From contig NW_015622542.1 in assembly GCF_000835495.1 (NCBI RefSeq), positions 5,912,485 through 5,976,484 of the forward strand: 64,000 nt of DNA, given 5' to 3'. Below, piece by piece: positions 10,219-19,744 of the stretch (positions are counted from its first letter, which is position 1; every line of letters starts with the position of its first letter). This DNA comes from Cladophialophora immunda (Eukaryota > Ascomycota > Eurotiomycetes > Chaetothyriales > Herpotrichiellaceae). Below the pieces are notes generated by a model. The model made no database searches. It worked only from the letters and a program-made list of their open reading frames with translations, and had not been told where the DNA came from. The position numbers and the translations under genes were made by a program.

Positions 10219-11157
10219 CCCATCGACTGGTTATCGCATGCCGCCAAGTCTCAGGTCCTGGGGATGAGCAGCATCTTTCGCCACGAGGACCCCGTGAGCA
10301 GATCCGAATCAGGCAATTCGATCCTTGATTATCGCCTCCCGGCAGACTAGCTACTTGTTTCTTCTGGCCGCCTTACATGTCGACCCGTGTCTCGAACGTC
10401 TGGGGGAAGGGCATCCGCACGTGTCATCTCGTTTCATCGTGGAGGGACCAGGCACACCAGGCCCGAGGACAGGGGCATTGGGTACCGACGGTGATAGAGA
10501 TAGTGATGGACGTTACTGAGGTGTCGATGAACAAAGAAACCACAATGGAAAAAATTCCGCAGAAAAACTTTCCTCCTCACGAATAGGGAACCCAACGCCT
10601 TGGTCCCAAGCAGGAGTCAGTTGTTGCACCCCAGATATTGTTATTTACTCGCATGTAGGAGCTCCCAGCGCCCCGAATCTCCTTCTTCCTCCTTCCCGCC
10701 CGGGCGTTCAAGTTTTTAGTAGTGCTTGTAGTTACTTCTGCGCACGAGTCTGACAAGTACAGGGGGTTTAGGCAGGGAGCCTGGCTACGAGGAAATGGGA
10801 ATCGGACCAGTCACAACTAATTGCGCGCCCATATGGCTGGCTCGCTCTTTTCTTTCTCGCTTCCTTCTCGTCGCGCGGAGAGGTCAAGACTGCCACTGTC
10901 ACTACTCGCACCCACAGAACCAGCGTACAGTCAGTAGACAGTCACTGTCACGCTGCCAGACATAAAAGAGACAGCGTGATCGAAGACAGAGTGTTTGGAA
11001 ACCGTGATGGGCTGTTGTATCTGGACTAGGATTTCTCTGTTGAACGAATCACAGGGAACTTTCTAGCATGAATCCTCCAAGAAAACATGAGTGGTGACAC
11101 CTTCAATCCCAATTAGCACGTCAACCTATTCCCAGTTGTCTCAATTCTCGCAGCCTC
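10219..11157. other. Intergenic, convergent 3' ends
   Basis: This 939-base stretch lies between the stop of the Rieske oxygenase and the stop of the next minus-strand gene. No recognisable coding or RNA feature was seen. Confidence 0.6.
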
Positions 11158-13074
11158 CTAATCGAAAACACTTTCACCCCGACATAGCTCGGCTCGCTGC
11201 TCAAACAACCCTTCCACAAACCGATCCATCACATGTCCGTCCCCATAGACAAATCTCTTGAGTATCCGCTGCGCTTCCTTCCACGTCCTGAGGCCCAGGA
11301 TCCGAGACATCTCGCAAAACCGAGTAGAATGCCATTTCCGGTCGAGCAGAAGCTCTGGCCTCTTGCCCGCTTCGTCCGAGACCTGTTCAGCGCAGGCGCC
11401 GACGAAGAAGAGAAACAGGAGAGGTTCGTGGTGAGAGATGGCAAATGGAGGCGTAGGCATCCTCGAGAAAGATGGAATTGAGGATGAGGCTGGCCTTGTT
11501 GAAGGCAGCGTCCCCCGCTTCGCCATGTATCTCAGTAAGATTTCGATCTGAGGTCGCAGATGTTGGACAGGGATATAAAGCAGCCATTTCTGCAGTGGGA
11601 GTGTGAAGCCATAGACAAAAGACATGGCATAGGACACAGCGAGGCACATGCATGCCTGTAACTGCCTACGAACCGCCCGGGAAACGCGCGTTCGCGGAGT
11701 GATGGTCTCGATGATATCGCAATACAGGCTCATCGTCCAGGAGCTCAACGCCGCGCGCCGACGGTGAAGCCAGCTGAAGATGACGTCCACTGCATGCTCA
11801 CCTTTTCTCTCACAAAGAAGCTTGCTAATGAGACCATGCGCAGCCATGAACTCCCGGTGCATGTTAACATAACTTTCGAGATTGTTGGATATTTCGTCTT
11901 CGGGCAGTAGGAATGTCTCATCCCAGCGTTGAAATTCCGTGTCGGACAGCAAATCGCCGTACTGCTCGAATTCGGGTTGCTGTTGGAAGGACCCAGGATC
12001 GAAGAATGTGTAGTCAAGGCGTGGCCTCGTGAGCGTGAATCTCGAATGGCCATTGTCTGCAAGGATAACTTGCGCTCGAGTATCGGGACTGAGCTTATCG
12101 ACCCCGCCGAGGCCATCTACGACCTCCCACAAGGCCGACGCGTGCGCCATGTTTGCCTCCAGGTCGCCGGAGTAGAACGCCATCGTCGCAATGCACCAGA
12201 TACACATGATCAAGCTCTCCGAAGGTCGCGAGTCTTGGCGGATGTGCTCTCGAAGCAACAACAGGCTCCTGTTTTGATGCTTCAACGCCATTGGGTAGAG
12301 AAAATTGTAGCATTCGGGCTGCATGAAATGTGCCTTCAGCGTAAGGACACTTGCATACCAGCCGTGCAGACATTTCTTGTCAGTCACGAGATCGTTTGCT
12401 CTTTGGCGCCAACCGAGCTCCATGGACCTGCGAGAAACATTGCTGGGTGTATTGATGCTGCTGAAGGAAAGAAGGAAGCCACGAAAGATTTCCAGGGCCT
12501 CTTTTTGAAAACGAGGACATGCTGCCCAGTCAGGAGCATCCCAGTCGGGTTGCTTTGGAATCATTGGCGACTCTTCTCGGATTACCCTGCCGGGCCAAAG
12601 TTCTGGCCTGAAGTATTGGTCGTCGGTCTCACTGTCTGAGCATATCTGATCGGCAGATTCAGGTGAGCCGGGAGGACTCGCAGAGCCACGCGTGGAAGGA
12701 TTTGTGCCCGATCCGAGCTGCCAGCATATCATCCGTATAGAGGCTTCATCGTTGAGAGAGCCGACGTAGCTATCATTGTCCGCATCTCTTGAATCCAGGT
12801 GTGCATCTGGAAATCCCACAATGTTGGGATTGCGGCTCAATGAAGTCCCACGACTCGCACCGACGTGTCGATTACTCTTCGCCCAGCGATAGTATTTGTT
12901 AGTGACGTGGGAACTGATTGAAAATGCCTCTTCGGCATCCCTTTTATTCAGGTTGGAGGCGTCTTTGTTGACGAAGTGAAAGGTACCTCGATACGCCGCG
13001 ACGGGCATTTTTGAGGCAAGGCTGGACGAGTACCTTGGAGTTCTGTTCGTAGTAGTGGTCTGTGTCCTGGGCAA
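11158..13074 (-). CDS. Fungal transcription-factor-like protein without zinc cluster (Fungal_trans_2-like)
   Basis: This is a single-exon frame of 638 residues. The N-terminus contains FHFVNKD followed by ISSHV-x-NKYYRWAK, the arrangement seen in a large family of fungal proteins that resemble Zn2Cys6 regulators but lack the Cys6 cluster (often named tachykinin family proteins). The middle and C-terminal parts are helical and match the general look of the Fungal_trans_2 regulatory domain, for example MCLAVSYAMSF at about residue 480. No DNA-binding motif was seen. A second in-frame ATG at residue 23 (MPVAAYRG) is an alternative start. The function is unknown. Confidence 0.75.
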   Translation of the reverse strand: MPRTQTTTTNRTPRYSSSLASKMPVAAYRGTFHFVNKDASNLNKRDAEEAFSISSHVTNKYYRWAKSNRHVGASRGTSLSRNPNIVGFPDAHLDSRDADNDSYVGSLNDEASIRMICWQLGSGTNPSTRGSASPPGSPESADQICSDSETDDQYFRPELWPGRVIREESPMIPKQPDWDAPDWAACPRFQKEALEIFRGFLLSFSSINTPSNVSRRSMELGWRQRANDLVTDKKCLHGWYASVLTLKAHFMQPECYNFLYPMALKHQNRSLLLLREHIRQDSRPSESLIMCIWCIATMAFYSGDLEANMAHASALWEVVDGLGGVDKLSPDTRAQVILADNGHSRFTLTRPRLDYTFFDPGSFQQQPEFEQYGDLLSDTEFQRWDETFLLPEDEISNNLESYVNMHREFMAAHGLISKLLCERKGEHAVDVIFSWLHRRRAALSSWTMSLYCDIIETITPRTRVSRAVRRQLQACMCLAVSYAMSFVYGFTLPLQKWLLYIPVQHLRPQIEILLRYMAKRGTLPSTRPASSSIPSFSRMPTPPFAISHHEPLLFLFFVGACAEQVSDEAGKRPELLLDRKWHSTRFCEMSRILGLRTWKEAQRILKRFVYGDGHVMDRFVEGLFEQRAELCRGESVFD

Positions 13075-13924
13075 TTGCAGCCTTTGTGCTTTCCCATCAC
13101 CATTATATGTTTTTCAGGCCACTTCAGCCTCCGCCCCTTCCCCCTATCTGCCGACACGAAAGGGGACTGTGAGCATTCAGGAATATTACCAAGCTTAACC
13201 CTAAGACTATACCCTTCACCGCTCGCGAACGAGGTATAGGCATTGGGCTAGATGTCTCGACCCACAAGCTTGGCATAGACAAGACAGCCATGAGCACCAT
13301 GTCCAGCCCTAAATCACTAGTCCGGCTGACGTAAAAACCGTTGTCCATATCAGCATCTGCCCATATTTAGGCGTATGAATAAATCGAGAAATCATAACGC
13401 TTCCTGAATAGTGAGCAGATGCAACAGCCAAGACACGGGAACCTATCTGTTTGGCGCAGGCGCTCCAGGACATGGCGTTGTGCAAGGCGAGTAGCGCCTA
13501 CCAGCTTCGGGATAGCCTTGATGGTAACCGGCACGCTTAGCCGTGGTTTAGGCGGCGTTTCAACCCCCAAGGCCCTTTCGCTGGCCTCTAGGGTTGCAAT
13601 GCCGCTCCGCTTGGCTGCTGAATTGCGTTTAGCCACGAAGGCTGTGTCCAGAAGCCTTGGGCGGTATCAATGCATCGTTCTGACAAACGCAGAAGTACAA
13701 TCAACGAGCTTCAGCGTCCGAAGACGCGGGACCAATGACTGCCCTTGCGGAAGATTCCGCTCAATGGAGAGACGGTTTTCATGTAGACCAGTGGAGAAGA
13801 GGCATTGACTTTCTTTCATAGACAACGACACAGAGTTCTTGTCGTACGTTCAATAGAGAATTTTTAGACGGCTGAGTAACGTCTCGGCGTGGTCCAAGCC
13901 AGATGTCATGTCAGCGTCTTGGCC
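13075..13924. other. Intergenic between two minus-strand genes
   Basis: This 850-base stretch contains the upstream region of the transcription-factor-like gene and the 3' side of the Ufd1-domain gene. A 89-codon minus-strand frame at 13367-13636 has no recognisable motif. Nothing else was identified. Confidence 0.5.
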
Positions 13925-16210
13925 TCAAGAAAACACCTCGCCGATGTGTGGAGCTCGGTGTTTAAGCCACTCTCTTGCTCGGTCAAGGTCTCCCTTCTCC
14001 TCTTCCAGTGCTTTGACACACCATGCCAACTCGAAGTTGTCCTCACTGGCTAACATGGCTGCGAGGTTCCTCCGTGACTGGCTGGCTTCATCAACGCAGA
14101 AGACCATGGACGACGTAACGCCACGGGAGATATCGTCGATGATAGGTTTCACCATGACTAGGCCGTCCTTGGCAGACACAAGTCTGTCTTCGCCTGTCAA
14201 ATGTTTATATCCAGTCTTGCACTCTGCATTGCCACACCAAGGCTTGCCGCAGCCTCCCATTAGCTGCTGTAACAGTCGTCGCTCGATTCTTCGCCTCAGC
14301 ATCTTCCCTTCAGGATCGTAGCTGGTAACGTATAACGGGCCAAAACACTCGTTGCACAGGCCAAGCTGTTCCTTCTGTACCCTAGACTCATCCTCGGGTT
14401 TAATAGTCCGACCACATATCCGGTTCGAGCAAAGCTTCGGCTTTGGTCTGGAGAACCTTTCCCGATCGTGGAGCAGTAAATGCGTCTTCATGTCGCGGAG
14501 CCGAACAATCTTGTTACAGAGGTGACACTCGGTTGTACGCGCGCCGTCAGCCAGTTCGTGGGGGGAAAGACCCGACATCAGCACCTCGGGATCGGTGAAC
14601 GAAGCATCTTCAGGGCCTTGTTGGGGGACGACCAGGTGGCAAAATTGGCAGAGGATCTCTTTCCCCGGACAAGTCGTTGTACGATGATGAGCCAAGATCG
14701 GAAGATCAAAGGCCTGGAATTCGCAATTTGGACATTGTAACGGAGTTTGTGGGTGGAAAATGGAGTCGTGTTTCCGACGCGAGACCGAATCATTGCCATG
14801 TTCCTCGTCATGAGCGCAGTGCCAGTGATTCTTCCAGGCGTCGGAGTTCTTGAGAAATACACCAGAACATCTCGGACAAAGAACATTGTTTCTGTAGCAG
14901 AATGCTTCGTGTAGCGGAAGTGTCCGTTTGGGAACCACTTGGTGACAGTTTTTGCATATCACCTCGTCGGGAGAGTGTTCTGGAGTTGAAGTTTCCATAG
15001 GTTCGACTTGCCCGGTGCCTGCTTCGATTTTGAGGCTGTATGAAATTGGAGTTTCTGTATTCTGAGAGTCGCTGGGCTGGCTCCTCCAGGCGTGAATAGC
15101 AATACTCACGTATTCCGCGTCTTCAAGGTCGACGCTGGTGTGGGAGAGTTTTAGTCGCTTTGTCGGTCGTGTGCTCAAGTCGCCGAAAACGTATTCGTCT
15201 TCTCGAGGCTTAGAACGTTGACGTGAGGAGAACGGACTGACAACAAGATCGAGAGTGGCGTTATCATTCGCAGCCTGCAACGTCACCTCCAGATCTTGTT
15301 TTCGATCCCAATCTTTCAGTTCATAATCCACATATTGTCCTGGAAGCACTTTCCCCTCTACTCCGGTTCCTAGACTTAGCAGTCCTCCGATGGAGCTGCC
15401 TTCTTGTGATTCCTGCACTGGTCTCTTCTTTGCGAGCCGTTTATTCAACGTCTCGCGGGCCTGCTCTTCGTTCAGTGGCTCAATATCCACCTCAAGGTCT
15501 GTGTCGACAATGCACACCCCATCCTCGTCGGGTGCGAATTTGTCCACCAAGAAACGAAATTTTTCGTGACGTGCCCCAGGGACAACAAGCAATTCCCCGC
15601 GGGTCAAGGTAGTGAAATTGTCTCGTAGATAACGCTCGAGCAGCGATTTCCAATCTTCAGGGTCATATCCTGCTTCTAGCGGTCTCAATTTCACATAGGT
15701 GCCTTTTTCTAATTGCTTCGCTTGTATTGTGACCGTTGCTCCCCTAGGAGTGCTTGTGCCATTGGTCATGATCACATCCTCGCTCGGCGTGCTCTCGCGG
15801 GAGGTGGAAGCAGATGACGCTGCGCTTTCCAAACCAAGGGCTTCTTGCAGACCGCTGCTCAGCCCAATGGTGCCCTCAGAGGCGGAAAATTCCCTGATAC
15901 CAGCAAACACAGCTCTTCCATTGCGCGGATTGACGATGCGGAAAGTGAGGGGATGTGGGAGTTGCTGTTGTTGGTCGCCGAAGGCTGCCCGAGCACGGCG
16001 CTCAGCAGCAAAGGAATAGGGATTGAAAGGATCGAAGGACGAGGTGAGGTTCCTGCTCGCAGGATCCGAGATCGACACGACAGGTGCGGCGGCGAGCAAG
16101 GCTTCGAGGGCAGATTGTGGCAAGGTGATCTTGTCACCCGCAAGACGGCGTTTGGGAGGGGCAACAACGAGTTGAGCCGACCATTTTAAGGGCTCTGTAT
16201 GTGAAGACAT
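13925..16210 (-). CDS. Ufd1-domain protein with C-terminal zinc-finger region
   Basis: This intronless gene codes for 761 residues from the ATG at 16210; the same frame is open to an ATG at 16309 that would add 33 residues of unlikely sequence. The N-terminal half shows the Ufd1 double-psi-barrel pattern: KITLPQSALEALL, LTFRIVNPRNG, YVKLRPLEAGYDP and FTTLTRGELLVV. The C-terminal half has several Cys/His pairs of TRAF/C2H2-like fingers (CKNCHQVVPKRTLPLHEAFC, CPRCSGVF, CPNCEFQAF, CHLCNKIVRLRDMKTHLLLH). Ufd1 proper recruits ubiquitylated substrates to Cdc48/p97 and is about 350 residues, so this is a distinct, larger fusion type. A ubiquitin/Cdc48-linked role is inferred from the domain. Confidence 0.82.
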   Translation of the reverse strand: MSSHTEPLKWSAQLVVAPPKRRLAGDKITLPQSALEALLAAAPVVSISDPASRNLTSSFDPFNPYSFAAERRARAAFGDQQQQLPHPLTFRIVNPRNGRAVFAGIREFSASEGTIGLSSGLQEALGLESAASSASTSRESTPSEDVIMTNGTSTPRGATVTIQAKQLEKGTYVKLRPLEAGYDPEDWKSLLERYLRDNFTTLTRGELLVVPGARHEKFRFLVDKFAPDEDGVCIVDTDLEVDIEPLNEEQARETLNKRLAKKRPVQESQEGSSIGGLLSLGTGVEGKVLPGQYVDYELKDWDRKQDLEVTLQAANDNATLDLVVSPFSSRQRSKPREDEYVFGDLSTRPTKRLKLSHTSVDLEDAEYVSIAIHAWRSQPSDSQNTETPISYSLKIEAGTGQVEPMETSTPEHSPDEVICKNCHQVVPKRTLPLHEAFCYRNNVLCPRCSGVFLKNSDAWKNHWHCAHDEEHGNDSVSRRKHDSIFHPQTPLQCPNCEFQAFDLPILAHHRTTTCPGKEILCQFCHLVVPQQGPEDASFTDPEVLMSGLSPHELADGARTTECHLCNKIVRLRDMKTHLLLHDRERFSRPKPKLCSNRICGRTIKPEDESRVQKEQLGLCNECFGPLYVTSYDPEGKMLRRRIERRLLQQLMGGCGKPWCGNAECKTGYKHLTGEDRLVSAKDGLVMVKPIIDDISRGVTSSMVFCVDEASQSRRNLAAMLASEDNFELAWCVKALEEEKGDLDRAREWLKHRAPHIGEVFS

Positions 16211-17201
16211 GGTTTCAGATTGTTGACATGTAAGGGTAGCCTTGTGGAAGAGAGTCCGGCGTGAGAAGAAGCCATAATGAAGTTGGGCCTCAGAGGACGC
16301 AAGGCGCAAGGCACAAAGTGACGCGCGGTGACTTCGAGAAGCGTCGACGGATGTTTACAAATTGACCGGATGGCGACCAGATCGTCTCGCTCTCAGCGTC
16401 CTGATATTTTGCTACCTACTTGTACACAGTACTTGTAGGTATTGCTGCTTTCTATTTTCTCATCATCTCATCATCTCATTCCTCTACAAGTGTGGATTTC
16501 AGCTCATTGTCCTGCGTCTCTTTTGTTTTGGTCCATCTAAGGGAAAATGCCTGCGGCCGTGCCTGCGCCACATCTGATTTCTGAGTTTGCGTTTGCCTGT
16601 CCTAGCGATCCGCCTGGATGGCTTGATCGCTTGCCCGGGCGATCACGGCCTCTTGCACGGTGCTCCGGCATCAGCCCTGTCCATTGAAATGTTTGATGCT
16701 CGTCGATTTATTTGGTGGTTCCTCATTCACCAGCCGGTCAACCTGGTCACCCCTCGTGATGGTGGAGTGAGACCGCAGATTATGTAACATGATACCCGTT
16801 GCTGATTGGCCAGCTTCCAACTGCGGCGGCTTTCAGCGGGACATCGAACGACAGGCTGCGTCTTCCACTCTTCCCTCCACATCTTCATTGGATCAATTCA
16901 GCTACCATCAAGTAGTCAGCTTCCGCTGGCCTCCTCTTTTTCTCGACCATTTCCACAATTGGGAATACAGCTAGTTTTTCTCTTTGTACAAAAAGCCCAT
17001 AAACTGCCCTTGATGAACCACACGCGCCTGGTACTGTTCTCTACTGACCTCTAGGTGATCCAGCTTGGTCGCTGCCACTGCTTCTGGAATTGTCCGTCGT
17101 GAGCAGAAGGTAACGGTGCTCAATCCAGCCTTTGCCCTTAGGTTTGCTCTCTAATAGGCGTACTCAGGCCGCCAGGGCCGAGGAGTTGGTTTCCCGCCAA
17201 A
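16211..17201. promoter_or_regulatory. Divergent promoter between Ufd1-domain gene and F-box gene
   Basis: This 991-base spacer separates two start codons on opposite strands. It has pyrimidine-rich tracts near 16450-16480 and no recognisable gene. Confidence 0.5.
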
Positions 17202-18728
17202 ATGACCGAAGCGGTCCCTAGAAAGGGCTCTTTAAGCTTCTTCAACCCTTTCAAGTCAAGATCTGGAAGTCGGTCGAGTTCACGAGATGCTTCTCTTTCC
17301 GATATGAGCTTTGACGAGGTCAAGCTTGACCACAAGTCCGCAGTCTTCACGACTCGTCTCAGGAAGACAGCAAGTCCTGCCGCTTCGGCCAGGAGTTCCA
17401 GAGCAGGTTCCAAGAAGAACAGTCTCGACCAATCCCGATCGTTTCGGCAAGCCTCGTTCCCTGCCATCAACGTTGCGGACGAGTGGGAAAGAGATGCTCA
17501 GACTGGCGAACGGAAAGACCATACAGAAATGCTGCACAGTCTTGCGCATCGTGAATCAGAGGATTCTCTTGCCGAAAAGGCCCAACTCTTGTTTGCTGGA
17601 ATCCCGCCCCAGCTCGCAACGGATTTCCTCCGCAGACTCCCGGATACCACCTGGAAGAGAATAGTAGAATTCCTGGATCCAGCGGACAGAGCAAGCCTTG
17701 CCCTTTCTTGTAAGCCATTCCGAGACTTACTTGGGATTGAAGTATGGACAACCCTGAATGCGCCAGAGAATCGCGACGCAAAAGCCAACTTCCTTGGGTA
17801 TCTAGACCAGCAGTTACCGGATCACTTACTGTGTTTCCCATGTGGGATATATCATGTCCGGACCCAAAAGGGACAAGAGATTTTGCGTCCCACCAACATT
17901 TCAAACCCCATCTTCAATTGTCCCAACGCCTTCAATGCTGAGAACAAAGTTTCGCGGCAGAGGATCACGGTCGGTCGCTCATTGCCCTTCCCATTTGTCC
18001 AACTTCTTCTGCGAGCGCATAAATACTCGAAGGAACACGGTATTCACATCGACTCAATGTCGCGTCGGTACAAGGATCGAGACGGAGAGTGGTCACACCA
18101 GACTCGTTATGCCATTGTCAACGGCCACCTACTTGTTAGGGTGATCAGCTCAGCATTTGCGACCCCGGCTCTCCCCCCTGCAGGCCTACGGAGGCTTCTC
18201 TACTCCCATGGCGACAATTACCATCCGTATTTTTCGGTCTGTGCTCATTGGAGGGACGGGAACCTCATGCCTTCGGTTAAATGTGCTTTGAGCCACATCC
18301 CCAAACCACCGGAAGGGGGTGGTATAGCAGGCGCTGCAGCAAAGGTACAATATCATATGCACCGACCTAGTCCCCTCATCACCTTGTGTTCTGAGTGTCG
18401 TCCCATGCGGCGATGTCCAGAATGCCCGACAGAATACCTCATTGAAATGAGGATGCAGGAGGACAAAAGCGACCCGATGAAACTATTCAAGCATGCCATC
18501 GTGATAACTCGATGGAGCGACCTCGGAGATGGATCTTCACCCAAGAGCCTGGAATGGGCAGCTTGCAATGGGGAGGTAGAATTCGACTCATTTGCGGCCC
18601 TTGGAAAGCGTGCAATCTCTGGCGTATTTGAGTCACAATTCACAGTCGACCAAATACCCGGTCAAAAAATCGTTTCAATGAACCCCAACAAGGAGAAGCG
18701 CGGAGAGGCTGGGCATAATTGGTATTGA
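17202..18728 (+). CDS. F-box domain protein
   Basis: This is an intronless frame of 508 residues. After a Ser/Arg-rich basic N-terminus (residues 5-100), an F-box-like motif is visible at about residues 145-190 (LRRLPDTTWKRIVEFLDPADRASLALSCKPFRDLLG). The rest is a family-specific region with several Cys and His residues (CFPCGIYHVRT, CSECRPMRRCPECPTEY) that could bind metal. F-box proteins of this type link a target to an SCF ubiquitin ligase; the target is unknown. The start at 17202 is preceded by a pyrimidine-rich leader and gives a plausible N-terminus. Confidence 0.78.
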   Translation: MTEAVPRKGSLSFFNPFKSRSGSRSSSRDASLSDMSFDEVKLDHKSAVFTTRLRKTASPAASARSSRAGSKKNSLDQSRSFRQASFPAINVADEWERDAQTGERKDHTEMLHSLAHRESEDSLAEKAQLLFAGIPPQLATDFLRRLPDTTWKRIVEFLDPADRASLALSCKPFRDLLGIEVWTTLNAPENRDAKANFLGYLDQQLPDHLLCFPCGIYHVRTQKGQEILRPTNISNPIFNCPNAFNAENKVSRQRITVGRSLPFPFVQLLLRAHKYSKEHGIHIDSMSRRYKDRDGEWSHQTRYAIVNGHLLVRVISSAFATPALPPAGLRRLLYSHGDNYHPYFSVCAHWRDGNLMPSVKCALSHIPKPPEGGGIAGAAAKVQYHMHRPSPLITLCSECRPMRRCPECPTEYLIEMRMQEDKSDPMKLFKHAIVITRWSDLGDGSSPKSLEWAACNGEVEFDSFAALGKRAISGVFESQFTVDQIPGQKIVSMNPNKEKRGEAGHNWY

Positions 18729-19744
18729 GCAATTGCCGTGCAATCGTGGCCCTGAGCAGAAATTTCCTAGTCTGTTACTGTTGACAAGTTGGGGAGATCC
18801 GAACAGGGTCGGATACTGGTCGTCGCAAGCACCATGTCCCGCAATGGGGTTCATGCTTTGTGGATCCCAGACTCTGGTCCACGAAGAACTTATTGCACTA
18901 CTGGGTCCACGAGCTCAATCAAGATCTCTTCTCTTTATCATCATCACCCAGCGATTTCGACCCAGACAGGATACTGCCAGAGCTGGTTATCTGATCTCCG
19001 AATTCAGAAGCGGATGCTCCGGGACGTTGATCGGCAAGCGCACGCTGAGGTGGTCGGATATCAGCGAATAATGGATTCCCTTTGGCTTTCAGCCAAGACC
19101 TCCGTTCAAGGAAATGCTTTGAACTTGTCTCCTTGGGGATCCACAGCGTCTCGATAGCCGGAATCAGCACCCAGGCACGCGACATCTTTTGCGTCGGTCG
19201 TTGGGAATGCTTGCGAGCCAATCCTGGTCTCCTCACCACGATCCCGCTCGGTTATGCTAGGGTATACGCTAAATGCCTGGATAGACTTGGAAGACCACCA
19301 TCCATATCTTCATTGCGCCACACCATGCGTCCTCTCCATCTTTTGGGCGGCGGTAGGGTCCACTATGCCTATGAAGCAGTTGAGGTCAAGCGTGGACCAT
19401 GACGTATACGGTCAGGTCTCAGGAAAGGCTTGATGCTCGACTGTTGTTCGGGATGGGACTAATAGTGAAAACCCCCAGAATGTCGAGAGATGGATATGTG
19501 GGAGTTCGCGCAGCTTTCCACCCCGTTGAAGACGCGCGGCACCACCAGATACCGACCCGCAACATTTGCGGCGTGCAAGGTACAGTGCGTGGTAGATTCA
19601 CTTCTAGAGCTGGACGCCCTCTCCAATTCGAAACATGATTTGATGGACGCCTCAAAAAGTTCCTTGTTTGAATCCCTCCCTCTATCTTCGCAGAGCGCTC
19701 TCGCCGTCGCTAATTGACAATCTTGCTTTTGACAAGTCGACAAG
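18729..19744. other. Intergenic, no gene recognised
   Basis: This 1 kb stretch lies between the F-box gene and the arylsulfotransferase on the same strand. Several frames of about 100 codons overlap on both strands without motifs or splice-compatible partners. The second half presumably contains the promoter of the arylsulfotransferase gene. Confidence 0.45.

Noticed and set aside
9072..10328. 418-codon plus-strand frame across the oxygenase
   Set aside because: It starts in the right frame but reads through the second intron and then runs out of frame; the spliced version restores the iron-binding motif.
13367..13636. 89-codon minus-strand frame as a possible transposon fragment
   Set aside because: No reverse transcriptase, transposase or integrase motif is visible and there are no terminal repeats.
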